A DNA stretch of 64,000 nucleotides from positions 1,488,001 to 1,552,000 of the forward strand of contig JAIWND010000002.1 of the NCBI GenBank assembly GCA_025330725.1. The letters run 5' to 3'. Source of the stretch: Chlamydoabsidia padenii (taxonomy: Eukaryota; Mucoromycota; Mucoromycetes; Mucorales; Cunninghamellaceae). The notes below the pieces were generated by a model. The model ran no database searches. It was not told the origin of the DNA and saw only the letters and a list, made by a program, of their open reading frames with translations. Position numbers and translations under genes: made by a program. Positions within the stretch are counted from its first letter, which is position 1. Each line of letters starts with the position of its first letter. Positions 49,192 to 62,085 of the stretch are shown here, one piece after another.

Positions 49192-52100
49192 ATGACCTCA
49201 GCTTCCAATCATGCTGCCCTCAAATTATTCTGGCCTTCTCATCTATGTGAACCTAACAGCCGGCCTGGTTACTTGATTGGTTGGCAAAATGCACCTTTTA
49301 CTTTTTGTGTAGCTGCCATTGTCCATAATATGAAGGTAAATAATAGTCACTCCATAAATGTATACCTGGTCACTAACTTGTACTCTCTCTCTCTCTCTCT
49401 CTTTTCTTTTTAGCTGAAGGAATTGCAACACCTAATTCACGACTTTTGTGCTTTTAACAATAACGATGCTGACTCGACAATGACAATGCATACTCAGCAC
49501 ACCAACTATAATTTGATCTATCGTGTTTGTAAAGACCGGCCGACGATTCTTGGTCAACTTGTCACTCAAAGATCTCCTTCATCCTCTCCAGCAGGTAAAA
49601 CTGACAAACAAAAATAGGTGGTTTATTTTTTGCTCTAACATTCTTAATAACCTAGGTTTGGATAGTTGGTTGACGATACACCTAGATAATGCCTATGTGC
49701 CTGTACCAATGTAAGTTGATGCAACAGTGGCCATGCATGGAAAACTAACTCAATCTTTCTTTTTGGTGGGCATGTGTCTTTATAGAACTTTATGGAAGCG
49801 AGGTAATGTCGTCGACTTGGCTTCCTTTCAAATCCTTTTTTACGAACAACCCAATCCCGAACGACTCCAATTTTTGGCTTTGGAACCTTTGGCACTAGAT
49901 ATTACACCTAAACAACATCACCACCATCAGCAGCAACAACGACAACATGAAACACCACTAACTAATAAAGACAACAATACCCTACAACATCGTCAAACTG
50001 CCCTGACTTTTCAAAATCTCGCCAAAAGCATCGATATCGGGAAACAAGTGTTGGGGATACAACAAATGGATACCTCGGATGATTTAACGTCGGTGCTCGT
50101 ACAGGTAAAGTAGGATTAAAACTATGGCAGGAGTGCATTACTGACAGTACCCCCTTTTTTTTTTGGAAGATCAACTCATCTTATTACTTGGAACATGGTA
50201 TACAATCATCCTGTGCTTTACAACAAATGCGGGATCAAAGGGAACAACAACAACAACATGGATCATATTGGCATACATTACGTGAAGCAATCAGCCGGAT
50301 ACAACATTTTTTATGTTACAAGGTTATTCTGGGGATATTATTTCGACCGATCAATATGTTACTGACTAGGTTACAACAGATCTTTATGGGACCTTGGCTT
50401 TGTCTGGTATTCATCTTCTTGGGTATGGCGGAAATCACATTACATATTCTCAGTGTGCGATTACCAAAGATACATGTTGCTTTAAAAGATCTCTCTGTGG
50501 CTGGTAAAGAACATGACTAATCTCTCTTGTTTAATTCATGTTAACTTTTTTGTTTTTTTTTTTGTCTTGTTTAGGTCAACAGATTGATTTACGATTACAA
50601 CAACTTTATTTCTGGCCGCGACAATACATGATGCTTCGAAAACAGAACTGGGCAAATACTGCAGAAACGAGGGCATACTATATTAGGTGATAAAAGGGGG
50701 GGGTTCCTGTTAATGGTGGTGGAAATAGACTAACTTGTTTTTTTTTTTGTCTTTTGTTAACGATAGCTTTTACAACAGTATGTGGTTGGTGGCGAATGAT
50801 ATAATTATAGGTGTGGCTATTGGATCTTACTTGATGGGGAATCGCTATGTGGTATCGGACACAGTTCATGCTATATTAAAGGTAAGAATGGAACAAAAAG
50901 AATCAAAACACATCAACTCATTCTCGTCAATTCATATTTTTTTTTTTCTTGTATAATAGAAATACACGGTGGACTCATTGCAATCGATGATGTATTGGTT
51001 CCTCGAAACACCTGCTGGGCTGAAACTGAACACACAACTAGGGACGTTTTTAAGTGAACTCTTCCTGTGGCTGATTCATCTATGGACCGAATGTGTGGTG
51101 GTGATGCAACCTTGGACACCTCGTCTTATCTATCTCATTGGATGCTCTGGAATCTTTGGGGTCTCAATGATCATTGCCCTTTTATCAGACATGTTGGCTT
51201 GTTTGACTATGCAGATCTATTGCTTTTATATGGTGGCGGCTCGGATATTCAATTGGCAACTCATTACCCTTTATGCACTGTTTAATCTATTTCGTGGCAA
51301 AAAGCGCAACATGCTACGGAATCGAATCGATAGTTGTGATTACGACCTGGATCAGCTTTTGTTGGGAACTTGTTTATTCACACTCTTGACATTCCTATTT
51401 CCGACTGTCTTGATCTATTACTTGACATTTGCTTTGGTAAGGATGAGTGAAGAGACAACTGAACAATACTAATATTCTTCTTCTTCTCTTATTTAGAGTC
51501 GTGTTTGTGTCATTTTTTTACAAGCGATCATGGAAACCTTATTGGCCTTCTTCAATCATTTTCCCTTGTTTGCAATTATGCTCCGTATCAAGGATCCAGA
51601 TCGTGTGCCTGGTAAGTCAACGTCATTTGACATTTAACATATCACTCTGCACCACATCTCATCTCATCTCATCTCATCTTTTATATGTATATCTACAACC
51701 ATAATCAGGGGGACTCCGGTTTGATCTCTTCCAATATGATACCTTTTTGAACAAACATCATTGGTTCAGGCAATTATCTCATCGATGGAAAAAACAGCAT
51801 CAGCATCAAGATACCAGTACCTCAACATCCAATCGACAAAAACGTAAACTGGTGCGATTCCAACTACCCAATGAAAAGCATCGACAGCAACGACAACTTC
51901 AGTCGAATCATCAAAAAAACACAGGTTTCAAGGGCACCTATTTATGGATAAAGGTAAGAAAGGATCATACCACGTTTGGATTTGGTACTGACTCTCATGA
52001 TTCTAGAATACTCCCATTCCATTTGGTGCAATCTTTTTCCAGTACATGCTTTTATGGAAAAGACTGAGCGCTCATTACTTCTCAACCTATGTATTCCAAT

Positions 52101-52340
52101 GCTTCCTCTACGGTGAACCCATTCGACCAATCCCAAAATTACAGGTAATAAAAAGTGAATGTCTTTTGCATCGACTGATCCATCACCCTTCTTTGTTAGT
52201 ACCCCATGCTTCCTGATAATCGGTAAGGTGACACCCAGCCAAAAATAATGGATACTCACTCTTTACCTTTTTTTTTTTTTTTTAGGATACCCTTGAAAAC
52301 TGCCTGGAATATGCTCAAAACGATGTGGAACAATAGTTGA
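49192..52340 (+). CDS. GPI1: GPI-GlcNAc transferase subunit Gpi1 (PIG-Q)
   Basis: Thirteen exons: 49192-49335, 49414-49594, 49656-49710, 49786-50104, 50170-50503, 50575-50686, 50767-50881, 50960-51436, 51497-51611, 51709-51953, 52043-52144, 52200-52222 (23 bases), 52286-52340, giving 758 residues. The N-terminus has the L-x-x-F-W-P and GYLIGWQNAPF pattern. The C-terminal half carries multiple membrane helices and the PIG-Q signature: YDLDQLLLGTCLFTLLTFLFPT, NHFPLFAIMLRIKDPDRVPGG and YGEPIRPIPKLQ. The complex transfers GlcNAc to phosphatidylinositol on the ER face, the first step of GPI-anchor synthesis. A Q/H-rich insert (~residues 170-200) is low complexity. Intron 51612-51708 carries a CTCAT pentamer repeat. 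Poly(A) signal CAATAAAA lies near 52485. Confidence 0.92.
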
Positions 52341-52593
52341 TAGTCCCTCCCCCCATTATATCATTTACTTTTTAACCTTTTGATCTTGATATTTCTTGAC
52401 CGATCTATCATCATCATCTGATTTTATCCATCCCCATTGCAATGTATAGAAATAGGAACCCTTTATTAGATCAAAAAGCGAACAATAAAATAACTCTTAT
52501 ACTATCATGTCTTGAATACGTGTGATAGGGACTAGTTGAATGGGGTGTTTCATGGTCTCGCTGGGTCAGGTGATCTCATGTTGGCTATTTCTG

Positions 52594-52629
<36 letters not shown>

Positions 52630-53280
52630 GAAAAAGAGCTCCACATCATCTTGGCAATGATCTGATTAACACAAAGGGTTAGGCACTTGACTTTTGCATG
52701 AAAGTATATTGGAAATATACCATAGACTTCACATTGCTTGTTTAATCATTAGCACCGGTTGTCCATTGAGTGGGCAATGGTGTCTCTCAAACCTGACTAT
52801 GGAGTAGGCCTACAGTCGCTGTAGACTGGCGGGATGTGAAAATATGATTTCGGGATTTGCACGAAAATGCTTTTTTGCTGATCATTTATGATTCAAACGG
52901 TGGGGGGTTTATCCTGACTGATGTAGTCTTCCCAATGTCCCCATTCCCTTTGTTTAAACACACTAGTTATAGATTCCAATAAAACAAAAATCCTCTTTAT
53001 GCATCACTTGATTGACTATGGACTTTATTGCCTAGATTATAACACATCATCCATCATGTCTTTTTAAAGTACCATCATGTCTTTATAAAGTATAGTTTAG
53101 TCATTATAATTTTATTGATTTTCATAAATATAAGAGATATATGTAAGTTAATAGATGTAGTCTATGATAAAATATGCATTGTGAAGAAGAGGGGGTATGA
53201 TATGGTATAAAAGGAAGGTGTGTTAAAGGGTCATGTGTACATACAAAGGATTTTTTTTTTTAAAAAAAAATGGGGAAGAA
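52341..53280. other. Convergent intergenic region, 0.9 kb
   Basis: Between two converging genes, yet carries two promoter-type elements, GGCGGGATGTGAAAATAT (52829-52846) and TTTCGGGATTTGCACG (52848-52863), a T-run of about 40 (52588-52628), and a short direct repeat (ACCATCATGTCTTTATAAAG type) at about 53055-53095. No frame longer than 60 codons supports a gene here. Confidence 0.45.
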
Positions 53281-55686
53281 TCACACAATAGTGCATTGAT
53301 CATCCCATTGTTTCCAGAGTGCCTTTTGGATGGTGGAGTCTTCATGTAATTCGTCCGCGTTCTGGAATAAGATAACATCAACATTGCCCAATTGATCTTG
53401 TGCTTTTCGGATTCGGTCATAAAGTTGCGTGCATTGCTGTGATGGTGTTGAGGTGTAGATCGATGAAGCAGTAGAGGAAGGTGGTGATAGAGAGAGAGGT
53501 GATGTCGGTTCGGAAACCAGCTCGGCCAATGTTTTGGTACGTCCCCGACCTAGGCCCAGGACCGAAGAGGAAGTGATCGAAGAAGCTAATTCAAGTAATG
53601 AGTTTGTCCTGTATTTGTTATTGTCATCGTCGTCCAAAGGAGAGGGGCTGGCGGAAACCTGTTGTTCATCAAAGTAAGAAGATTCGAATAAGGTGGATAA
53701 TGACATGCTTCGTGTGTCGTTTGTTTGTTTTTTCTTGGCTTGTTTGTGTAAGGCATAAGGTGTGGTCACATCATGGATAAATATCTTGAGAATTCGACCA
53801 GGGTGTTCCAAAGCTATTTTTGTATAGATCTCCAAGTCGATTTCCCCCGAGTCACCCACCAGTACAAATTGACGCAGAGGAAAATCGTTCATGATGCTGA
53901 GGATCGAGTCTCGTTTGGCTCGGCCGGGAACTTCGATTAATCGGGACATGAGACTACCATCCAATCGCAAATGCATGCTGCCAGGTGGGAATTGACTGGT
54001 GTTGAGAAAGTCTTGCAGGAATGGAAGCAGTTGGAAGGGACTATTGGATACATAATGGAAGGAAGCACCTTGTGTATACTAAGATTCCATCAAAAAAAAA
54101 AAAAAAAAAAAGAACAAGTTATTCAAAGGTTATACACAAGTTTTGTTTTCATTTCAATATTTATCAAGTAACTTACCCATTTCATATATGCTTCAGCCAT
54201 ACCAGAGATATCTTTACAAGAGTTGAAGAAGGTATTGGCCAAGACTTTGCGTGCCCCATGTAGAATTTGAGTTTCCTTGATAGTGTCGTCAATATCGGAG
54301 ATGATGGAAATCCCAGTTGGTTCGATTAGATTAACAATACCTGTGCTGGTCGGGAATGGTGCTGTTGTTGTTGGTATCTTTAGAGGATCAAGATCTGTGT
54401 GGACGAATGGAGTTGATTTCAATTGTAACAAACGAGCATCACAGCAATCCTTTTCCTTGGCCCATTGTAAGACTTGTCTATGAGATAGATGCATAGGCCC
54501 TGAGAAGAATCCAGAGTTTTCAGATTTGAAGACAGCTTGTCCATCCACCTTGTTGTCGATTGCCGAATTGGATGATGTTGATGTCACGCTGCTGGTAAAA
54601 GATGGGTAAGTGAATAAGGAGGAGATGGTGGTGGTGGTATTTGATGCATCGGAATTACAAGGCAGTTCATCATCCAAGTTGTCGTCAGTATCGATTTCAT
54701 CATCACCGGCGTATGGCGTGCTGTCATTACTGCTGGTAGATGAGATGGAGGTTGTTGATTGAATTCGTCGGCCACTGAGAATACTTGACAAGGGATTTCC
54801 AGGTCGTTCCATAGAGTACAAAGCCACAGGTGGTAGATCATCTTGATAGGTCGCCGAGGAATATTGAAAAGATCGGTAAAAATAATCATTGCCATTGTCC
54901 TTGTCTGTTCCCGCAGATTGGAACCCCGAATCGGTCGATCCTTCGGAATCCCGTCGTCGTTGTGGTTGATCATCCGTATACACCGAATAAGAAGAGAGGG
55001 AAGGACAAGAGGAGAGTGAGGATAAAGATGGAGATAATGAACAAGAATCAGAAGGTAATGGACTTGTACCAATTGCTTGAATGATAAATTTCTTGTTTCG
55101 TTTGTTTTTGGCCAAAAAGTACTTTACTCGTTCTTCAAATGTTGCTTGATCACCTGAATTTTGTCCAACCACACCTTTTGTAATCCCTACAATAAGACAA
55201 AAAAGGTAAGAATGTTATACAATTAAGTTTGGATTTACTTACGGGTTACAAACTTTTGCTTGGCTCCAGAACGATTGTGAGAGAGAGCCCATCCCCTTGT
55301 GCGTATAATCCACTCCGATGGATCTAAACATATAAAGACACAAACGTAAAAGAAAAAAAAAATGTGAATACCACGCAGATATACATCGATGTATCATGGG
55401 GTTAATCAAAAAGAGTGACCTTTTCATTTATCATCCCCTTTATAAGGTTTTCTTTTCCTATTATGTTCTTACCTTGTGGGTTCCTAAAAGCATACGTCGG
55501 GAATAACAGGCATTCACGGGTCATTGCTTTATCGTTTTGTTGTTTTTGCTGTTGGAAGCCGGACTTGTGATTTGCCAAGTCTGGAATGGCTGTTGCTGAG
55601 GTAAAGTAATCCGTTTGTTGTCGAACATTGAATTGAGTTGTTGTTGTTGTTGTTGTAGAGTAAGATGGCAAGTAACTAGATGCCAT
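53281..55686 (-). CDS. APP1: App1-like phosphatidate phosphatase
   Basis: Exons 55473-55686, 55243-55323, 54177-55186 and 53281-54078 give 700 residues. The N-terminal part (NPQ-DPSEWIIRTRGWALS, then T-K-G-V-V-G) is App1-like. A ~200-residue S/T/D-rich insert follows, then the catalytic D-x-D-x-T in ISDIDDTIKETQI, HYVSNSPFQLLPFL, and QFVLVGDSGEIDLEIY. App1 is the HAD-type Mg-dependent phosphatidate phosphatase of actin patches, working in endocytic membrane traffic. The start at 55686 was chosen because the upstream in-frame extension has no ATG. The Q-rich and T-rich N-terminus and the insert are low complexity. Poly(A)-side flank is AT-rich. Confidence 0.9.
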
Positions 55687-56169
55687 TGAAGTACATGTAA
55701 CAAAATATAAATTGGTAATGGAGGCAAAAAAAAAAAGGAAGAAGAAGAAGGGAATAGAAAACTCCAAAACTTTTTATAATAGATAAAAAGATGCGGAGTT
55801 AAAAATTCCCTCCCCCCCAAAAAAAGCATGAGAGCCATTCGCTTTGTAAGAAAAATAAGGAATCAGAAAACACCTTTTCCGATACAATTATCGTGCCGGA
55901 AGGGAATATGACCACAAAAAGATGGTGGAACCTTCTAGCCGAAGGTCGTTTACATAAAGGGACGATAACAAATCATACTGGTAAAAAAAAAAAAAAGGTT
56001 CCTTGATTATCCTTTGTTGATTAAAATAAGATATTCAAAAGATGGAACCAATAAGATAGATCAGATCCACGTTTTTTATTGTCACATCCAAAGAGATGAA
56101 ACAAAATACAATAGCAACTATAAACTAATAACTAGATAACTAAAACTATTTATAATTACTATATCTATA
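55687..56169. other. Intergenic, between two minus-strand genes
   Basis: APP1 promoter with a C-run (55810-55818) and the AT-rich 3' flank of the kinesin-14-like gene. No trace of a kinesin motor domain is visible on the minus strand here. Confidence 0.55.
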
Positions 56170-56495
56170 TCAAGTCTTTTGTAATAGTTCATCTACCATG
56201 GTTTGAATCCGTAGGTTGGCAGATTGCGCTTCTTGTAGCTTGGTTTCCATGGAGGCCACAATGGTTTGTTTCTCGTCCAAAGCCACCAGTAGTTCAGCAA
56301 TATCCCGTTCCCGTTCATACAAGGTACCACCATACCGCTAAAAAAGAAAGAGAGAAAGATTGAGTTCCAAATATGATCATCCCCATCCCTATATAATCTA
56401 CCTTCAATGTCATGTCTATGCGATCGATTTCATTTTGTTTTTCCGTTGTATCCATCGTAATTTGTCCTAGTTTCATCTTTTATTGTTAGAGTTTA

Positions 56496-56529
<34 letters not shown>

Positions 56530-57625
56530 AGCATCCCACATTTATTGATCCACCTCCGCCTCTTACCTTTAGTTCTTGATGTTCCTGCATCACTTGATCC
56601 ACCCGTTTTTTTGCGTCTTCATAGGTCCGTCTAGCCTCTTTCATATCGTTTTCCATGCTGTTTTTTTGCTGCTGAATTGTCACCTGTTGATCTTGTAGTG
56701 ATTGGTAATATGTCTTTTGTTGATTGTTCATGGATTCCATATCTTGATCATGGTTTTTTTCTAAAGTCTAAAATGATGATATGAGATCAATGTCTTTTGT
56801 TTGATAATACTACTAGTTTGTTTGTTTTTTTTTTTTTACCTCGATTTCAGATTGTAGAGCTACCGACCTTTGTATCGCTTCTTTTCGTTCGGATTCCTTG
56901 TCTTGTTTTACCGCCAATAGTTCGTCTTTAAACTTGTATAATCCTTCCAATTTACTGTTTGTTTTCTCTAGGGCAGCTTCCATGTCCATGAGTTTTCCCT
57001 ATTTTCACACACAATACAACAAAGAGTGGGTACATATTCATGTCCAATTAGATTTTGTATGCCTTACACGATGATCCCACGCCTGTCGTTTCTTCACAGG
57101 TTCCTTCGTAGTGTTGGATAATGATGCTTTTCTCTTGGTGGGTGGCGCTGTGGTTCTTGTAGTTGTTGTTTTTCGACTCCCTGTTGTTGGTACTGTTGTC
57201 TTGGTATGTATTGGTTTTCTTTCCATGTTGTTGTTTCGGGTTGAGCTATTGGTGGATCTGGGTTGAGAGGTGACTGGTAGTGAATGCCTTGAGCGAGTAG
57301 TGGGTGTTGTTCCTGCCTTGGTGTTGGACAATGATGATGAAGTTTGTGTCTTGATTTTCGTTGATCCAACCGGTAATGAGTGCCTTGATCGATTAATCAC
57401 TTTATTACTGTCACGAGATGTCAAAGTTGAAGAAATCGTCGTTGTCGCTGATAAGGATGGTCTTTTGCTTGCTTGTTGTTGTTCTTGTTGTTTTTGTTTT
57501 TGTGCCATATCCCTGCGTGCCAAAGAAGCTCTTGTAGGTCGAACTGTCGTTTTCGGAAGCATGCGTGTGGCTGGTATAGTAGGTTGTATTGATGATGTCC
57601 CGTTGCTTTTTGGTATTCGTTCCAT
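56170..57625 (-). CDS. Kinesin-14-like tail and stalk without motor domain
   Basis: Exons 57068-57625, 56840-56998, 56567-56767, 56402-56476 and 56170-56337 give 386 residues. The basic S/T/R-rich N-terminal tail (~1-175) ends in KKRQAWDHRGKLMDMEAAL, which resembles the KRPAWD-x-K-G-x-L phrase of kinesin-14 (KIFC1/HSET, KlpA, Kar3). A long coiled coil (~188-380) follows and runs out at ANLRIQTMVDELLQKT*. In kinesin-14 this point is the neck, next to the motor (L-x-x-x-x-H-N-x-x-Q-E-L-K-G-N-I-R-V-F-C-R). The motor is absent, and there is no room for it before the next gene. The acceptor for exon 4 was set at 56476 because the alternative breaks the frame. It may be a Cik1/Vik1-like partner or a truncated copy. 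Confidence 0.75.
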
Positions 57626-58953
57626 TGTTACAGTGTGTTCGTGTGTACTATTATTGTATGTTGTTTAATGCAAGGCGGTGAAATTCTATCACAAAGAAAG
57701 TTCAAAGAGTTCATTAGAGTCTTTTACTTTTTTCAATCATGTATTCTATTGAGCGTTACCTGAGGATCTATTGTTAATTGGTGAGTGATGTTGCGGAATG
57801 GAAAGATCCAAGGAAAAGAGGAGCGAAAGAAAAGAAATTGAAAACTACCGACTTTTTGGTGTGCCTTTTGTCGGCGTTTGAAAATTGATTATTTTCAAAG
57901 CTGCCTGTATCGAAGCTACTATGATAAAGGGAGTCCAGATAGTCCTTCTCAATGATGGATATTGTAAATTGTTGCTAATACTTCAAATTTAACTTTTCAT
58001 ATACTGCCACTTTGTTGTCTGGTGCCACCGGAAATAGTATGAGACCTTTTTTCTTGACACAAACACACACAAACACTCTCTTTCTTTCTTTCTCTCTTAG
58101 CGAGATCTTAATAATATATATATTCTCAAACAGCTTGAATGTTGATGCAGACCTATCAACTCATTTCCTCTGGATAATTTGGATGTCCTCCGAAAAGGCT
58201 CATAGCGCCGCCGGAGACGCATGATGGGGATTTTCGTACTTTAAACCCAGCCAGGGCACCTCCCTTTTTATGCAACTGGCGATTCTTGGTTTGAGAGCGG
58301 ATCATTGTACTTGCTTCCTTTACTCTTTATTTGTACATTAGTCGGGTCTTTGTATGCTCACACGACGAATGATAATAGTGATACTGAAGATAGGCTTCGA
58401 TAAAAGGAACGAATGGCTCGGGTAACACAGCGAAAAGATGAATCATCCCTGATGGAAATCACTCCTTGATCTATTCGTCACTATTAAATCATGAACATGT
58501 GTGATGAGTGACTCAGAAGGTTGACCTTCTTTCCGAGCCGAGAGGGCCCATGCCAGTCCCATGACATGTGTCGTTGAACGGGATTATCATGGGTTAAATT
58601 TGTGGTCACTGATAAAAACCGTCTTTCTTTTTTTTTTTTCCCAGGTCTTTGACCACTTGATAAAAGGATAATAAGCATGGGGCAGTGTAACAAGAGACAA
58701 AAGACCCAGCATTTACCCCAATTCATGCATTGTCATTCTCGATTGATCATAATTTGAAATTCCGCCCGCAGGATTTCTTGATCCAACCCCACAAAGTTCC
58801 TAGACCCAGCACAAACACCCTTGATACTTGTCCCAATTAGTCAGTTTATTATTGACGAGGATAATGATTTGGAATGAAATTGAATATAAAGACTATTGAC
58901 ACTATTAAATAACTAGAATACACAAGATAATAAAAAATAAAGGGGAATCTAAT
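57626..58953. other. Intergenic, 1.3 kb
   Basis: Divergence-free spacer between two minus-strand genes. Holds GTCGGCGTTTGAAAATT (57870-57886, plus orientation) and TTTGAAATTCCGCCCG (58753-58768). I see no gene, and no RNA structure I can support. Confidence 0.5.
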
Positions 58954-59677
58954 CTAGAGATCAAATCTTTCAGACTTGACATTCCAATAGGTGTTTTTAT
59001 TGCTAAACCTAGAGCTTCGAGCTAAATTACCACAGACCTTAACAGATTCTTCACGCGCACAAATTCCAAGAGCTACGTTTTTGTCCTCGTGTTTCAGTCG
59101 TATGGATTCTAGTAAAGTGGGATAATCAGGCCGTCCTTGATGAGAGTGAAGATATTCCCGAGGTGGAAGACTAGTCGGTAGAGATGATGAGGATGATATA
59201 TCTTGTTCCTGTTCATGTTGATATGTATTCACCCCTGTCACAAAGATATGCCAATCCAGATGGAATAGCCTGCTGCCACTTGTTGTCGCCGCCATCATTG
59301 CTTGAAAGTCATTTCGTAAAGTGTGCACTATCGAAGTATCACGAACCGTCCAGACCAAATGAACATGTTCTGTTATTGTAAGATGATGACCGTTGTTCTT
59401 GTTGTTGTCATCAAATCCATTCACCAAAGATTGTAAGACCGCCATCCATGGTGTGATACCTATTCCTTCAGCAACCAAAACCACCACCGGGTATAGTCCA
59501 TAACAATCAAATCTGTGACAATAAGCAGATGTATAGCTTGGCCCCAATCGTACCACAGGCCAGTTATCCTTGACATTAGCAACCTCATAGAGTCGTTTCG
59601 TTTGCTTGCCACATGCTTTAATATAGAAGGTGAGAATTTGAGACTGGCCCAAGTCAGTAGAATCGGCTTTTTCTGTT

Positions 59678-59744
<67 letters not shown>

Positions 59745-61187
59745 AGACTGACATCAAAATGATGAAAATGACCAGCTGAATCCCCTACCTAGATATTCTA
59801 TATGGCTGATGGAGAATGGATGGGACCACCATAACCCCTTCCACTTGGCACCAGAGAAGGAGCAGAATACATATTGGCCCGGCAAATGGTGACGATCACG
59901 TTGACGACTAGGACGACGACATCGACATGCAGAAGGAGGAGTTTCCAGCATAACTTGTAATTTGATCACATCTTTTGTAATAACATCGAAGGCAAGAATA
60001 GGTGTCAGTTGAGAAGACCGCCAGCGAGCCACCAAATCTACTAACCAGAATCCCGCCACAAAAGCATAGAATATGGCAAACGCCCAATGATGCCACATCC
60101 CGACTGCCACCAAGCCCATAAAGGCGACAACATGAGTTGACTTGAATAAAGCATACCATTTCACCCGTATCAGAGGATGCGATCCGAGAAATAATACAAG
60201 CAAACACAATGCCATGAGATTGCCAGTCAGATAATGAGGGTTCGCGGTTATAAGATCCCACCATGTGGTCGTATTAGATAATCCACCTTTACCAATGGTA
60301 TCGTCCGAGGTGAGATAAGAGACCAGTTGTAATAGCTTCAGCTGATGCTTGTTCGGATAGTATTGATAGTAATGCTTGGTCCACTGGAAACAGCCATGGT
60401 AGATCGCGCACAAGACACCCAGACGTGAGAACCATCGATGCCAAGGCAAAGTGCTGGATCCATTATGAAGACCGATCATTCGCCAAACACCAGAGGTACG
60501 TACAGAGAGTGCTACAGCCACAGCTATATCCATGACGGCCAGTTGTGCGATTCGATTGCTGATAAGTTGTTGTGTTAGATATTTGTTGCTTATAACCGTG
60601 TCTTTTCGTAAAAGTGGCCAGACAATAAGAAGGCCGTGTATACCTAACAGACCTAGTAGCGTGGTATAAGTGCCCACATGGAATGTATTGTCACAACACC
60701 GGATTTCATAATGCCACCATCGTCGTCCCAAGAGATATAATGGTGAAGGCCGTTTGATGTCAAACGATGGTTGACGCTGTTGTGGTTCAAGCGGGTCGTC
60801 AACTGGTTTGTTGTTGTTTTCAGGAGAGAGATTTGTTGCAGGAGTAAGGTTTAAGGAAGGAGAGAGACGGCTTTGGCGATATTTGACAAAAAGGAGACAG
60901 TAGAGAACAAACAGAATAATTGTATATGCAACCAAAGTTGTATAATCCCGTTGGTATCGTGAAGTAGAAGTGGAAGAAGTGTGTGTATTGGGTAGAGAAG
61001 GAGAGAGGGTGGATGCTGTTGATGAAGAAGGAGAGGTAGGTAAATGAGTAGTAGAGGGAGTTTTGTTGGTGGTATGATCAGTAGCAGTAAATATCCATTG
61101 CACCGAGTACCAGGTCTGATGAATCATCACTCCCCAGAACAGGAGAATGAAAATCCAGACAAGTGACCTTTTGGTAATATGAATCAT
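58954..61187 (-). CDS. Ferric reductase (FRE/NOX-type)
   Basis: Exons 59789-61187 and 58954-59672 give 705 residues. The N-terminal TM segment is followed by an S/T-rich loop, then the ferric reductase core. Two heme pairs with the expected H-x13-H spacing are seen: HRWFSRLGVLCAIYH and HVVAFMGLVAVGMWH. FAD site: GQYVF and HPFSIS. NAD(P)H site: EGIGITPWM near the C-terminus and a C-G-N-L-A-R tail replacing the usual CGP. It should move electrons from cytosolic NADPH to extracellular Fe(III)/Cu(II). The ATG at 61187 was preferred to 61280 because a CGGCGTTTCAAATG element overlaps the upstream ATG. The intron has about 60 T residues next to its acceptor. Confidence 0.88.
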
Positions 61188-62085
61188 GGCAGAAGCATCA
61201 AGATGGATGAATAAAAAAAGGGAAAGAAGGGAAGAAAAAAAAAAAAGAATTATCTCTTCTTGGTCCTCAAAAAAAGACATTTGAAACGCCGAAGTAGGCT
61301 TCTGCGAACGAAATATGCTGACATGACCTTTGCATTCTAAAATTTCAGGGACACTACAATAAACCAGGCCTACATACTGTATCGTCTAATCATTTGCAAG
61401 ACAACAAAATAATAATCAAGTATTAAAAATTGAACGTTTTATTTCGTCATATAAATTAAAAGATAAATGTTAATGACTATGTGTATCAATTTAAACTAAA
61501 CTATAAGAGTAATCTATTTCTATAAGCAGGCACCTATGAAAATGATATTGTTTGTTTGTTAGTGTCTACTGTATTCGACGTCTAACATTACCCTACCGTT
61601 GCATTTTTTTTTTCAATTCCCTTTGCTGCACACACCCTAAAGATGTACAAGATTGTAGACCAAAACAATCAGTTGTAGAGGAGAGGGTGTTACTGTTGTT
61701 GGTGGTGATGTGAGATAGGAGTCAAAAAAGTAGGCTCCGGTGCCAGGATGTCGAGATGACATTGGCGATACTAAGACTTGGTGCCCTTTAATCCAAATAC
61801 CAATCTATGTATATCAGTTAATCTTTTGTTTGTTTCATTTACCTGATACTGGATGGTGTATTCAGGAGTACCACCAAGAATAATGACGATAAGCCATCCC
61901 GTCCACCAAAAGACTTGCTATTCCATCCATTAGTCGATAAAAAGTCAGAATACAGAGCATATCAAAAAAGGTATAAAAGTAAGTAGAATTAAGATATGTT
62001 GATGAATCAATTGTTAACAAAGAAAAGAAAGGAAGGGAAAAAAAAGGTGCCAGATTGGTTTTTATTGAAAATGAATTTTCAAAAT
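61188..62085. other. Intergenic, 0.9 kb
   Basis: Ferric reductase promoter with the element at 61278-61294 (minus strand CTTCGGCGTTTCAAATG). An AG/GT-bounded open piece on the minus strand (~61845-61918, QVFWWTGWLIVIILGGTPEY...) has no partners. The rest is AT-rich. No gene is supported. Confidence 0.4.

Noticed and set aside
61845..61918. Extra exon for the DUF962 gene (WWTGWLIVIILGG)
   Set aside because: The DUF962 gene is complete without it, and the segment has no partner exons on either side.
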